Shown: in pieces, positions 35,620 through 46,081 of the stretch | How the letters are laid out: each line of letters begins with the position of its first letter | Position numbering within the stretch: the first letter of the stretch is position 1 | Notes under the pieces: model-generated | What the model saw: the letters and a program-made list of their open reading frames with translations, nothing else | Told to the model about the DNA's origin: nothing | Databases searched by the model: none | Made by a program: the position numbers and the translations under genes | Assembly: GCA_963744225.1 (NCBI GenBank) | Contig: CAVUSV010000004.1 | Coordinates: 1,860,001-1,924,000 of the forward strand | Length of the DNA: 64,000 bases | From: Bog-473 sp963744225 | GTDB taxonomy: Bacteria > Actinomycetota > Acidimicrobiia > Acidimicrobiales > RAAP-2 | Direction: 5' to 3'

Positions 35620-35662
35620 ACGGACGCACAATGGAGTCGAAACGGACGCACAAAAGAGTCGA
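35620..35662. promoter_or_regulatory. pair of 21-bp direct repeats, candidate operator
   Basis: ACGGACGCACAATGGAGTCGA-type sequence occurs at 35620-35640 and again at 35642-35662, differing at two positions, with a 22-base period (two helical turns). It lies in the 240-base space between the TetR start and the end of cydC, upstream of the TetR gene. Confidence 0.5.
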
Positions 35663-35750
35663 GGAGCCCTGTTCCGGCTCGGGCCGGGCGCCGTGCCGGC
35701 AGTACCCGGGCGGGTCGAGCTGCCGGGACCGTCCCGATCGGGGAGATCGG

Positions 35751-37416
35751 TCAGCCGGGCGGCGACGCGACCCGCCCCGCCTCGAGGGCGACGGTCGTGT
35801 CGCAGCGCGCCGCCTCGGACGCCCGGTGCGTGATCGACGAGGACGCTGCGCGCCCCGGCCGCGCGCGAATACGGCTGCGATGAGCTCGTCGGCCAGCGTG
35901 CGCATCGAGGCCGCTGGTGGGCTCGTCGAGGATGACGACCGGTCCCGGGGCGAGCAGCGCGCGGGCCACCGCGAGCCGCCGCCGCTCACCGCCCGAGAGC
36001 GCGACCCCGTCCTCGCCGACGGGCGTCTCGAGGGCCTCGGGCAGCGTGGCCACCCATCCGTCGAGCCGGGCGGCGCGCAGCGCAGCGGCGATCTCGTCCT
36101 CGGTCGCGTCGGGCCGGCCCAGGGTGAGGTTGGACGCGGACCGTGCCGGCGAACATCTGGGCCCGCTGGTCCGCCAGCGCGTACGCGCCCCGGGCGTCGC
36201 TCTGGGCGAGGCGCTCCACGTCGGTCCCGCCGAGGGACAGTGTGCCCTCCTCGAGGGGCCAATAGCGCAAGAGCGCGGTGACGAGGCTCGACTTGCCGGC
36301 GCCACTCGAGCCGGTGACCGCAGCCCGACCTCCGGCGGGGAGGCGGAGGTTGACGCCGTCGAGGGCGCGGGGCAGGCCCGGCCCGTAGCGGAGGGCGGCG
36401 TCCGTCGAAGGCGACGTCGGGCACCCCCGGCGCTCGGGCGTCGGGAGCCGCGGGGTCCTCGCACCGGCACGGGCACGTCCTCGAGGGCGAAGAGGCGGTC
36501 CGCCGAGGCGCGCACGGCCAGCGCCCGGGCCACGGCGAGTGGCACGCCCGGGACCGTCTCGAAGGTCGCCAGCACGGCCAGGGGGAGCACGGCCACCATG
36601 ACCTGGCCCAGGTGGTGCGCGTGGACGGCGGCGACGCCGAGCGCGAGGACGAGCGGTGACGGCCGCGGCGAGGCAGACCCCGATGACGAGCGCGGCGGCG
36701 GTGGCCAGGCGCGCGTGGCGCCGGTCGAGCGCGTCGGACCGGGCACCCAGCTCCGCGATGGCGTGCAGCGTTGCGTCGGTCGGCGCCGAAGGCCAGGAGC
36801 TCCGGCGCGCCGCTGAGCGCGTCGACCACCTGGGCGGACAGCGCGCCGGAGAGGGCGGCCTTCTCGTCGTCCCCGCTGCGCCGCCAGGTGAGGAGCTGCC
36901 GGCACGATCAGGGCGACGCGCGAGGGGGAGGCCGAGCGCCAGGGCGGCCCAGGGCAGGATCAGGCCGACCGCGACCGTGCCGATCACCGCCGCGCCGACG
37001 GCGATCGCCACCGGCAGCACCGTGCGGAGGTAGAGGTCCTGGAGGGCGTCGACGTCGTCGATGGCCCGTGCCAGCAGGTCGCCACTGCGCCATCCGGCGA
37101 GCGCGGCCGGCACCCGCGGGGTGAGGCAGTCGTAGAGCCAGACCCGCCACCGGGTGAGCGCGCGCAGCGCGGCGTCGTGGCCGACGAGACGCTCGGCGTA
37201 GCGCAAGGGTCCACGCAGGAAGGCGAGGACCTCGACGGCGGCCAGGATGCCGACCAGCGCTCCGAGGCCCGGCCGCAGCGCGGCCCGGCCCACCACGTAC
37301 CCCGAACCGGCCAGCAGGCCGATGGTTGCTGCCGCAGACGCGAGGCCGAGCAGGCCGGCCAGGGCGAGCCGCCCGTACGGCGTGCCCGGCTCGGCCAGCA
37401 CGCGGCGCGAGAGCAC
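35751..37416 (-). pseudogene. cydC: ABC transporter CydC (thiol exporter subunit), broken by many frame changes
   Basis: Second half-transporter of the CydDC system, which exports cysteine and glutathione-type thiols needed for cytochrome bd assembly. The membrane part starts at GTG 37416 (RRVLAEPGTPYGRLALAGLL) and includes LLAGSGYVVGRAALRPGLGA and VDALSGAPELLAFGADR. The ATPase part has Walker A TGSSGAGKSSLVTALLRYWP, signature ALSGGERRRLAVARALL and Walker B VVILDEPTSGLD. These pieces fall in all three frames, with at least six switches (near 36910, 36780, 36655, 36470, 36410, 36140 and again near 35890). Every conserved element survives in order, which points to sequencing indels rather than old decay. 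Read as it stands, the gene is not translatable. Confidence 0.75.
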
Positions 37417-37425
37417 CCCGGCGGC

Positions 37426-39147
37426 TCACGGCGAGACCCCCAGCGGGAGCGGCGACGACGCCCCCAGCGTGCGCGATGGCGTCGAAGTGGGGGAGGAGGA
37501 CCGGCTCGTGCGCCGCCACCACCACCGTGCGCCCGTGCAGCCACGGTTCGATCGCCGGGCCGAGGCGCGCCACCGTGGGGGGGTCGAGCGACGCCGTGGG
37601 CTCGTCGAGGAGAAGGACGGGTGCGGGGCAGAGCAGGGCGCGTGCGAGGGCGACGCGTTGGCGTTCTCCGGAGCTGAGGGTGAGGCCGTCGTGGCCGAGG
37701 GCGGTCTCCAGCCCGTCGGGAAGGTTGGCCATCAGATCGGACAGGCCGACGGCGCCGAGCACGCGGTGCAGGTCGGCGTCGGTGGCCTCCGGTGCCCCGA
37801 GCCGCAGATTCTCCGCCAAGGTCGCATGGAAGAGGTGGGGCCGCTGGGGCAGCCACGAGAAGTGGCTCCGCCACTCCGCCACGCTCTGGGCGCCGCAGGG
37901 CGCGCCGTCGAAGGTCATGGAACCCTCGCTCGGCTCGACGAAGCGCAGCAGAGCCGCCAGCACCGTCGACTTCCCCGACCCCGAGGGCCCCGTCAGCGCC
38001 ACCCGGCTCCCGGGAGGGGCGTCCAGGGAAAAGGACGCCAGGGCGGGGCGGTCGCGGTCGCGGTGCTCGTAGTCGACCCGCAACGCGTCGACGGCGAGCG
38101 TGGCTCTGCGGCCGGTTGGCCGAGCCGCGGGTTCCGTCGCCGTGGGCGGCGTCGGTGGGGACTTCCGTCGCCAGGACCTCGACGACCCGCGCCGCCGCGG
38201 CCTGCCCTTCGGTGCTGGCATGGAACTCGGCGCCGGCCCGGCGCAGGGGGATGAAGACCTCCGGCGCCACCAGCAGCACGGCCATGGCGGTCTGCAGGTC
38301 CAGCTGCCCCCACAGCAGGCGCAGGCCGAGGACCATGGCGACGAACCCGACCCCGAAGCCGGCGATCATGTCCATGGCGAGGGCCGAGAGGAAGGCGACG
38401 CGCAGGGTGCGCATGGTGGCGGCCCGCACGCCTTCGGTGGCCGCCTCGACCTCCCGTCGCCCCTGGTGCTCGCGTCCAAAGGCACGCAGGGTGGGCAGGC
38501 CCTCGACGAGTTGGAGGAACCGGCCGGCCAACGATCCCAACCGCCGCCACTGGCGCTCCGAGCGCTTGGTCGACTCGCGCCCGAAATGAATCATGGTGAG
38601 GGGCACGGCGATCACCAGCGCCAGGACGACGACGAGGGACAGCCAGTCCTGCGTGGCGATCCAGGCCAGCAGGATGACGGGGATGACGGCTGCCGCGGCC
38701 GCCTGCGGGAGGTAGCGGGCGTAGTACGTGTGGAGCGAGCGCAGGCCCCGGGTGGCGGTGAGCGACAGCTCGCCCGGCCGCTCCCCGGCGAGCCAGCCCG
38801 GTCCCAGCGCCAGGGCGCGGCGGAGCAGCTCCCCACGCAGCGTGGAGACGACGCGGTCGGCGGCGGCGTGGGCCGACAGGTCGCCGGCGCTGTGCAGGAC
38901 GGCACGGACAACGATGGCGACCCCGACCACGACGATGGCGGGGACCACGGCGCTGAGCGGCGCATGGTGCAACAGCGAGCGGTCGACGGCGTGGGCCAGC
39001 GCGACGGCTTGCACGACCACGGCCACGCGCGCTCAGGGCGCCGACGGCCAGTGCGATGCCGGCGACCCGCCGCAAACCGGGAACCCGGGCCGCGAGCTCC
39101 GGGTCGACCAGGCGCGGCCGGCCGGAGCGAGAGCGGATGGCGCTTAC
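37426..39147 (-). pseudogene. cydD: ABC transporter CydD (thiol exporter subunit), broken by frame changes
   Basis: First half-transporter of the CydDC pair. The membrane domain includes LRGELLRRALALGPGWLAGE, YYARYLPQAAAAAVIPVILL and LSALAMDMIAGFGVGFVAMV. The ATPase domain has TGPSGSGKSTVLAALLRFVE, LSSGERQRVALARALLC and LLLDEPTASLDPPT. Breaks occur near 39030 (N terminus to first helices), near 38110 (between the domains) and in the G run near 37435, after which a TGA at 37426-37428 would end the protein 10 bases before cydC. The true start is unresolved: the codon at the family N terminus reads GTA (39147-39145), directly beside the thiolase stop. No cydAB genes are in the window. Confidence 0.72.
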
Positions 39148-40617
39148 AGGCTGAATGTCGTGTCCTTCACCTCGACCGGTCGCCCGATCAGCCCCTCGCT
39201 GACCGCGAGGCGGGCGGTCCCCGCATCTTCGCAGGTGGCGGCCGTGCGGACCCCATCGGCCAGGTCCGCCACGATGGCCGTGCGCACCGGTTCGAGGCCC
39301 GCGGTGCCGCCGTAGGTGACGGTGAAGGAGGCCACGGTGCCCGGCACCGGCCCGGTGGGCGGCTGCTCGATGACGGGGACGACCTCGGTCGCCGCGGTCG
39401 CCTCGGCGGCCAGGTCGGCCAGGAGCGGCGCGAGCCCCGGTCGGGGTGGCGAGGCCGACCACAGAGCCAGGCCCGGCTTGGAGAGCATGCCCGACACGGT
39501 CGTGAGGAGCCCCAGCTCGCCGGGTTCTTCGCGCAGCCGGCGGCCGAGCGCGCACAGCGCCTGCAGCACGAAGTGGTTGAACGGGCCGCCGGCAAATGCC
39601 ATGCCGCCGGTGAGCGTGGGGGTGCCGGCGGGATCGAGCCCGAGCTCGCTTTGTTGCACCCGCACCGCGGCCGGGAAGCACGAGTACACCTCGGCGAGGT
39701 CCAGCTCGCAGAGCGGCCGTCCGATGTGGTCCTCGGCCGCCCGGCCGAGCACTGCCATGGCGGGCCAAGCATGCAGGCGTCGACGCGCCGTCAGCGTGAC
39801 CGCTTCGGAGCAGTGCAGCGCCACGTGGGGGAAGAGCCAGCGCTCCGGGGCGACGCCGGCCGCACGCGGGCGCGTCGACCGAGCAGATCAGGAGGGCCGA
39901 GGACTGGTCGACCGTCCATTGGCTGGCGTGCCATCGGTTGTAGGGGTAGGCGAGCGGGCGGTTGTGGGGCCCCGGTGTCGCGATGTCAGCCGCGTCTCGT
40001 GGCTCCGGGAAGGCGGCCTCGGGGTTCTCGCCCGCGACCGCGTTGAAGCGCGCCCAGAGGGCGGCGATCTCGTCGCGCTGCTGATCGGACGTCAGGCCCC
40101 GCACGCCTGCCAACGCGTTCTCGATGAGTGCGTACTGCTGCACCGGTGGCAGCACGATGCCCGCCGACTGCTCAATGGGCGCGACGAAATCCGGGGGCCG
40201 GGAGAGCACCTCGTCGGGCGGCGCGTGTTCCTCGTCGACCTCGACGCCGCCGCCGCGGGCCCAGGCCCGCGCCTCGCCGCCCACGACGACGACGGTGCTG
40301 GAACGGCCGGCGGCCACCGCCGCCAGGGCGTGGTTGATCACCTCTTGCTGCGACACACCGATCTGGCCCAGGACCGCGCGTGCCCCGGGCGCGCCGACAC
40401 GCCGGGCCACCGTGCGCCCCGGGTCGGTCAGCGACCACGTCCCTTGCGGCACCACGAGGCAGTCGACCGCGGCGAGCAGTTCCGGGGTGCCGGCATCAGC
40501 CGCGGCCGCCCGCACGGCGTCCGTCATCAGCTCGGCCACCGGCGCGCCGACGGCCGAGGTGCCGAGCCCGACCAGCACGGGCAGGCGCGGGTCGAGGGAG
40601 CGGGAGGGTCCGGCCAC
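39144..40617 (-). CDS. thiolase-fold acetyl-CoA acetyltransferase-like protein, one frame break
   Basis: A protein of about 490 residues with the thiolase fold, of the SCP2/acetyl-CoA acetyltransferase-like branch. The N-terminal part (GTG 40617) reads PVLVGLGTSAVGAPVAELMT and IGVSQQEVINHALAAVAAGR, then VVVVGGEARAW. The C-terminal part reads LCELDLAEVYSCFPAAVRVQ, with the conserved glutamate and cysteine region, and GGMAFAGGPFNHFVLQALC, the glycine/histidine end. The frame changes near 39865, where the new frame resumes GVAPERWLFPHVALHCSEA. The usual active-site cysteine of degradative thiolases is not evident, as in many SCP2-like members. Function is probably in fatty-acid or sterol side-chain metabolism (inference). 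Confidence 0.8.
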
Positions 40618-40641
40618 GACGCTCGATGCTACGGTCCGGCC

Positions 40642-41493
40642 ATGCCGACCGGCGATGCAGGGACGCGGGAGGCCGCGCTCGCCGGGTTCACCAAGGAGTC
40701 CTTCGAGGCGGACGGCAAGCGGCGCGACGTCTACCGCATGGGCTCAGGCCCCGCGGTGATCGTGATCAGCGAGATCCCGGGCATCACCCCCAGCGTGGCG
40801 ACGTTCGGCCGCCGGGTGGCCGCCGCCGGGTGCACCGCAGTGCTGCCGAGCCTCTTCGGCCAACCCGGGCGTCCGGCATCGGGCGGCTACGCCCTGGCGT
40901 CCATCGCACCGGCCTGCATCTCGCGCGAGTTCTCCGCCTTCGCGCTGAAGAAAACCAGCCCGGTCACGGTGTGGCTGCGCCAGCTCGCCGCGGCCGAGCA
41001 CGAACGCTGCCGCGGGCCGGGGGTGGGCGTGGTCGGCATGTGCTTCACGGGGGGCTTCGCGCTGGCGATGATGGTCGACGACGTCGTCGTGGCCCCGGTC
41101 CTCAGCCAGCCGTCGCTGCCGTTCCCCATCACCAAGAGGTTCAAGGCCGACATCGGGATCTCCGACGACGACCTGGCCCGGGTGAAGGAGCGCACGGCCA
41201 CCGGGACCTGCCTGCTGGGCCTGCGCTTCAGCAACGACCCCTTCTGCTTCGCCGCGCGCTTCGAGACGCTTCGCCGCGAGCTCGGCGATTCGTTCATCGC
41301 CGTGGAGATCGATTCGGCGCCGGGCAACCCCTACGGGCACCCCAAGCAGGCGCACTCGGTCTTGACCGAGCACCTGGTCGACCAGGAGGGCACGCCGACG
41401 CGGGCGGCGCTCGACCAGACGCTCACCTTCTTCCGGGAGAAGCTCGGCGTGGGCTCGGGCCCCGGGCCGCGCCCGGAGGGCATGGGGCCGTAG
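40642..41493 (+). CDS. dienelactone hydrolase-family protein
   Basis: A 283-residue alpha/beta hydrolase of the dienelactone-hydrolase type. The nucleophile is a cysteine in VGMCFTGGFALAMM. The start region VIVISEIPGITPSVATFGRR contains the conserved glutamate seen in DLH enzymes, and GHPKQAHSVLTEHL near the C terminus may supply the histidine. The C terminus is proline- and glycine-rich. The ATG at 40642 lies 24 bases from the divergent thiolase start. A role in breaking lactones or esters of aromatic degradation fits, but the substrate is unknown. Confidence 0.87.
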   Translation: MPTGDAGTREAALAGFTKESFEADGKRRDVYRMGSGPAVIVISEIPGITPSVATFGRRVAAAGCTAVLPSLFGQPGRPASGGYALASIAPACISREFSAFALKKTSPVTVWLRQLAAAEHERCRGPGVGVVGMCFTGGFALAMMVDDVVVAPVLSQPSLPFPITKRFKADIGISDDDLARVKERTATGTCLLGLRFSNDPFCFAARFETLRRELGDSFIAVEIDSAPGNPYGHPKQAHSVLTEHLVDQEGTPTRAALDQTLTFFREKLGVGSGPGPRPEGMGP

Positions 41494-41533
41494 AGCCCCG
41501 AGAGCCAACGAGAGCCGGCGAGCCAACGAGCCG

Positions 41534-42917
41534 TCAGGCCGGGGACGCCACGATCTCCTCGCAGACGCGTTCGCCCGAGCGCACAGCGCCGTCCATCGCG
41601 CCATAGGAGGTCGATGCCGTCTCGGTGCCGGCCCAGTGCACCCGCTCGACGGGCTCGCGCAGCCGGCGGCCGTACTGGGTCAGCACCCCGGTGGGGAAGT
41701 GGCCCATGGAGCAGCCCCTCGTCCACTCCTCTGCGGCCCAGTTCTGCTCCAGGACCTCTATCGGTTCGGCGGCTTTCGGGCCGAGCCGGGCGGTGAGCAT
41801 GGTCACGAACGCGGCCCGGCGCCCCGCCGCGTCGAGGGCGGCGAGGGCACGAGCCCGGGGTCCGGCGGCGTAGCCGGCGACGACACCTTCGGGATGGCCG
41901 GGCTGTGTCGTATCGAGGGTGACCTCGATGTCGTCGTCGGTCGCCACAGTGGCGCCACAAATACCGTCGGCGCGCCAGAAGGGCTCGTCGTAGAGCGCGA
42001 CCATCTTCACCTCGGTGCCGGCCGGGATCTGATGGAGCAGCAGTGCGTGGTCGGCGGGGAGCGGCGGGTCGAAGCGGATGCCGGCGGCAAGTGCCCGCGG
42101 CAGCGCCAACACGACGCGGCGGGCCGTCACCACCGCCCTTGGGCCGGTCACGGTGACCCGGTCGTCGTGCTGCGTCAGGGCATGGACGGGAGACGAGGGC
42201 ACGACGGCGTCGCCCAGCTCTGCCGCCATGGCGTCGGGCACCTGCCCGACGCCGCCCTCGAACTGCGAGTCCTGGTACCCGCCGGCGATGGTCATGAGTG
42301 CCTCCACCCCGCCGGCCGACCGGGCCAGAAAGAGCCAGTTGAGGAGCGAGACTTCCGAGAGATCGGCGGCGAAGCACGCGCGCACCGTCGCCTCAATGAG
42401 GTCGCGCCCGAGCCGCGTGGGCACCCGCCTCGGGCTGAGCCAGGCCCGCACCGACATCGCGTCCCAGCGCGCCGCCGCGGGCGCCTCCCACGGCGCGTCG
42501 ACCGGGACCTTCTTGGCCATGGCGTTCAGGCGCGCGATGCCCTGCGCCGCGCTCGAGGAGGGCCAACGGGCTGACCCGCGGGATGTCGCCCCGGTAGCGG
42601 CGGACCTTGCCGCCGGTGGCCAGGACATTGTCGCCCTGCACGTAGGTGGGGAAGGTGGCCACGCCCATCTCCTTGGTCAGGGCATGCATGCGCTCGTGGT
42701 GCGGACCGACAAAGCAGCCGCCCATATCGACGGGCACCCCGGAAGAAGAGGTCCGGGTCCACACCCGACCACCGACGCGGTCCCTCGCTTCGAGGACGAC
42801 CACCGACCGCCCCGCCTGGGACAGCCGCCGTGCGGCGGTGAGCCCGGCCAGGCCGGCGCCGACGACACAGACGTCGGCCTCCATGCGTCCGGGTGCGTTC
42901 CCTCGTGTGCCGGGCAT
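41534..42917 (-). CDS. FAD-dependent amine oxidase, one frame break
   Basis: A flavin amine oxidase of about 460 residues. The N-terminal FAD motif is VCVVGAGLAGLTAARRLSQA with the following VVVLEARDRVGGRVWT and GGCFVGPHHERM. The C-terminal part has the substrate domain and ends with VHWAGTETASTSYGAMDGAV, the second FAD-contact motif of monoamine oxidases. The reading frame changes near 42555, between VSPLALLE and AAQGIARLNAMAKKVP. The ATG at 42917 has AGGAGG upstream. It is divergent from a TetR regulator, with a 21-bp inverted repeat between them. It may oxidise putrescine or another amine. Confidence 0.87.
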
Positions 42918-42947
42918 GCGCCACCTCCTGGGATCGGCATCACGCTA

Positions 42948-42968
42948 ACATGCGTGCCGCCCGCATGT
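42948..42968. promoter_or_regulatory. inverted repeat, candidate TetR operator
   Basis: ACATGCG (42948-42954) and CGCATGT (42962-42968) form a perfect 7-bp inverted repeat with a 7-base spacer. It lies between the divergent amine oxidase and TetR starts, the usual place for an autoregulated TetR operator. Confidence 0.6.
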
Positions 42969-42991
42969 AGATGTCAACGAGGAGGAGCGCG

Positions 42992-43603
42992 GTGGCCCCC
43001 ACCAAGACGAGCGACCGGCCACGGGAGAGTCAGGCGGCCCGATCGGCCCGCACCCGGGCCGCGTTGCTGCGCTCGGCCCGCGCCCTCTTCGCCGAGAGTG
43101 GATTCGCCGAGACGGGCCGGGAGGAGATCGCCGAGCGGGCCGGTGTGACCCGGGGCGCGCTCTACCACCACTTCGCCTCGAAGACGGAGGTGGCGGCGGC
43201 CGTCGTGGCCGAGATCGAGGACGAGTTGGTCACGCGCGTAGTGGCGGCCGCCCTCGAGGGGCGGGGCCTGCGGGACCAGCTGCGGCGCGGCTGCCGGGCC
43301 TACATGGAGGCCTGCGCCGACCCGAGCATGGCCCGGATCCTGGCTGACGCGCCGGCGGTGCTCGGGATCGAGGCCTGCCGCGCCCTCGATGCGGCCGCCT
43401 GTATCCCGCTGCTCCGGAGCGCCTTCGGCCGGGCGGAGCAGGAGGGCGTCGTCGTGCCGGGAGATCCGGACGTGGCCGCCGCCCTGCTCCTGGGTTTCCT
43501 CAACGAGGCGGCCGGACTCATCGCCGCCGCACCGGGCGACCGCGCCCTGCGGGCGCGGGTCGAGGCAACGGTGGACGCCTTCGTGGACAGGCTCTTCGGC
43601 TGA
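42992..43603 (+). CDS. TetR-family transcriptional regulator
   Basis: A 203-residue TetR regulator. The helix-turn-helix domain is canonical: LLRSARALFAESGFAETGRE, then EIAERAGVTRGALYHHFASK, then TEVAAAVV. The C-terminal domain is alanine-rich and probably binds a small hydrophobic ligand. The GTG at 42992 has GGAGGAG five bases upstream; an in-frame ATG at 42971 overlaps less well with a ribosome site. The gene is divergent from the amine oxidase and upstream of the aldehyde dehydrogenase, so amine and aldehyde oxidation genes may be its regulon. Confidence 0.92.
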   Translation: MAPTKTSDRPRESQAARSARTRAALLRSARALFAESGFAETGREEIAERAGVTRGALYHHFASKTEVAAAVVAEIEDELVTRVVAAALEGRGLRDQLRRGCRAYMEACADPSMARILADAPAVLGIEACRALDAAACIPLLRSAFGRAEQEGVVVPGDPDVAAALLLGFLNEAAGLIAAAPGDRALRARVEATVDAFVDRLFG

Positions 43604-43619
43604 TTCCCTTCCGTGTGCG

Positions 43620-43690
43620 CCGGCCCCACCAATTGAGCCGACCCCACCAATTGAGCCGACCCGACCATTGAGCCGACCCCACCAATTGAG
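43620..43690. repeat. four tandem copies of an 18-bp repeat
   Basis: The unit CCGACCCCACCAATTGAG occurs four times head to tail at 43620-43637, 43638-43655, 43656-43672 and 43673-43690. Copy 1 has one substitution (CCGG for CCGA) and copy 3 lacks one A. It lies between the TetR and aldehyde dehydrogenase genes and each unit carries an AATTG-type core. Confidence 0.9.
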
Positions 43691-43775
43691 CAGCGCCGGT
43701 CGAGGTGGGAGAATGGCCGGGCCGATTGCCCAGCCGGTGGGGGATCCTCCGCCTGCATCCCGACGAGGAGTGCCC

Positions 43776-45193
43776 ATGTCAGAGTTCGTCATGACCATCG
43801 CGGGTGAGGCCGCTCCGACCGAGGGGACCTTCGGAGTCCACAACCCCGCCACGGGCAAGGTCTTCGCCGAGGCGCCCGAGTGCACCCGCCAGCAGCTCGA
43901 TGCCGCCTTCGACGCCGCGGCGAAAGCGGCCCGCGACTGGAAGACCGACGAGGCGGCCCGGCGGGCCGTCCTGCTGCGGGCGGCCGACGTGCTGCTGGCG
44001 TCGGTGGAGCAGCTGGCGCCCGTGCTCACGGCCGAGCAGGGCAAGCCGCTCGCCGACGCGGGGGTCGAGGTCTTCGCCTCGGCCATCTGGAGCCAGTACT
44101 TTGCCAATCTCGAGACGCCCACGCAGGTGATTCAGGACGACGCCGCCGCCTACGTCGAGCTGGCCCGGCGGCCCCTCGGTGTCGTGGCTGCCATCACGCC
44201 GTGGAACTTCCCCCTGACGCTCGCCTTCTGGAAGATCGCCCCCGCCCTCCTGGCCGGCAACACCCTGGTGCTCAAGCCCTCGCCCTACACACCGTTGACC
44301 ACACTCAAGGTCGGCGAGCTGCTGCGCGACGTGTTCCCTCCGGGCGTGGTCAACATCGTCAGCGGCGAGCGACGAGCTCGGTGGCTGGATGACCTCGCAC
44401 CCCGTGCCGCGCAAGATCAGCTTCACGGGCTCGGTGGAGACGGGCAAGAAGGTCGCGCTGTCGGCCGCTCCCGACCTCAAGCGGGTGACGCTCGAGCTCG
44501 GCGGCAACGATCCCGCCATCGTGCTCGACGACGCCGATCCGGCCTCCGTCGCCTCGGCGATCTTCAAAGGGGCCTTCAGCAACAACGGGCAGGTGTGCTC
44601 GGCGATCAAGCGGGTGTACGTGCCCGAGGCTCTCTACGACGACGTGGTCGAGGGGCTGGCGGCGCAGGCGCGTGGCGTCAAGGTCGGCGAGGGCACCGAG
44701 GAGGGCGTGACGCTCGGCCCGATCAACAACGAGCCCCAGTACGAGCGGGTCAAGGAGCTGGTGGCCGATGCGCTCGAGCACGGGCGCGACGGCGGTGACG
44801 GGCGGGAAGGCCATGGACCGTCCGGGCTACTTCTTCGAGCCGACCATCCTGACGAACCTCTCCGATGGGACGAGGATCGTCGACGAGGAGCAGTTCGGAC
44901 CGGCGCTGCCCGTCATGGCGTATCGAGACCTGGGCGACGCCATCGACCGGGCCAACGCCACCCACTTCGGCCTGTCCGGCTCGGTGTGGAGCGCCGACCC
45001 CGAGCGGGCCGCCGACGTCGCCGCGCAGCTCGAGTGCGGCACGGCGTGGGTGAACACCCATCTCGCGTTGGCGCCCCAGCAGCCCTTCGGCGGCTTCAAG
45101 TGGAGCGGCATCGGCGTGGAGAATGGGCCCTGGGGCCTCGCCGAATTCTCCGAGTTCCAGGTGGTGTACCGCTCCAAGGCCAAAGAGAGCTGA
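43776..45193 (+). CDS. NAD(P)-dependent aldehyde dehydrogenase, two frame breaks
   Basis: A protein of about 472 residues of the ALDH superfamily. Cofactor-side motifs are AITPWNFPLTLAFWKIAPAL and LKPSPYTPLTTLK. The catalytic glutamate lies in VTLELGGNDPAIV and the nucleophilic cysteine in NNGQVCSAIKRVYV. The C-terminal part has FGPALPVMAYRDLGDAI and PFGGFKWSGIGVENG. Frame changes occur near 44365 (after VVNIVSG) and near 44795 (in a GGGCGCGACGGCGG stretch). The ATG at 43776 has GAGGAG upstream. Together with the divergent amine oxidase it could convert an amine to an acid. The domain order is unbroken, so indels are the likely cause. Confidence 0.85.
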
Positions 45194-45219
45194 AAGGGCT
45201 TTCCGCCTCGGGGGGTCCG

Positions 45220-46064
45220 GTGCCTGAAGCGACCTCTCCACCGCCACAGCTGTTCGGGTTGGCGTCGGTGCCCGGTTGGGAGGGTCCGCTCCAGACACCC
45301 TGTCTCGACAAGGACATGGCGGACGAGGTCTTCCAGCTGTCCCTCAATCAGTGGGACCAACACGCCTACTTCAACTACACCGACCGGAACCCGTCCGGTG
45401 GGCTTCAGTGGACGTTCAATGGACCGATCTTGACGGAGGCCTACAGGGACTCTCGGAGGGCCGTCAGGTCGTGGTCGCGAACGTCGAGAGTTTCGTCAGC
45501 CCGACGGCCGTCGCCGACGCCGACAACGGACGGCGCTACCTGACCGGCGCCATCGTCGTCGATCTGCCCTATGCCGTTCCGTATCTGTCGGTCGTCCGAC
45601 CGTTGCGATCCCTCTTCGGCGGCCACGGCTGGCGCAGCGGAGACAAGGCGTTCGACAAGGTCTTCCACGTGCAATTCCCGCGGCACGAGGATGACGGGGC
45701 CGCTGAGGTGCTGCTTCCCCTCGTCCCGCTGATGGCGAGCCGCGACGATTGGACCTTCAGTTTCTTCGGGCCACACCTGCTCTGTGTCACACACAGCCCT
45801 TTTGCATCGCCATCCGACGTCCAGCGGACCCTTGGCCAGATTGAGCAGATCGTTGCGCGGATCGCTCAGCCGACCGGGCCGTCTGGCGCCCAGGCGCTTC
45901 CGCACGTGCCCGCCGGCTCTGTCGACGATCCCGACGCGTTCGAACGGCAGCTGGCTGGAATGTCGCCTGAGGAGCAAGCGAGGTTGATCGTTGCTTCCGG
46001 ACGTGTGCCCCCCGGTGTCACCGAGGAGCAGGTGGCCGACGCGATCCGCCGCGATCAGAAGTAA
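45220..46064 (+). CDS. hypothetical protein, one frame break
   Basis: A protein of about 281 residues with no family I recognise. The first part (GTG 45220) reads LFGLASVPGWEGPLQTPCLD and QHAYFNYTDRNPSGGLQWTF. After a frame change near 45450 it continues GRQVVVANVESFVSPTAVAD and KVFHVQFPRHEDDGAAEVLL, then FSFFGPHLLCVTHSPFASPS. The C terminus has two acidic helical stretches (FERQLAGMSPEEQARLIVAS; VTEEQVADAIRRDQK), typical of a short protein-binding tail. There is no signal peptide or membrane helix. The first two-thirds look like a soluble sensing or binding domain. A GC hairpin follows the stop. Confidence 0.6.
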
Positions 46065-46065
46065 A

Positions 46066-46081
46066 GGGCGGCGCGCCGCCC
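46066..46081 (+). terminator. palindromic GC hairpin after the 45.2 kb gene
   Basis: GGGCGG (46066-46071) and CCGCCC (46076-46081) form a 6-bp stem with CGCG loop; the whole 16-mer is a perfect palindrome. It begins one base after the TAA stop. Confidence 0.45.

Noticed and set aside
43620..43690. 18-bp repeats considered as a plasmid-type iteron origin or CRISPR
   Set aside because: No replication gene is nearby, there are no spacers, and the setting is an ordinary intergenic region.
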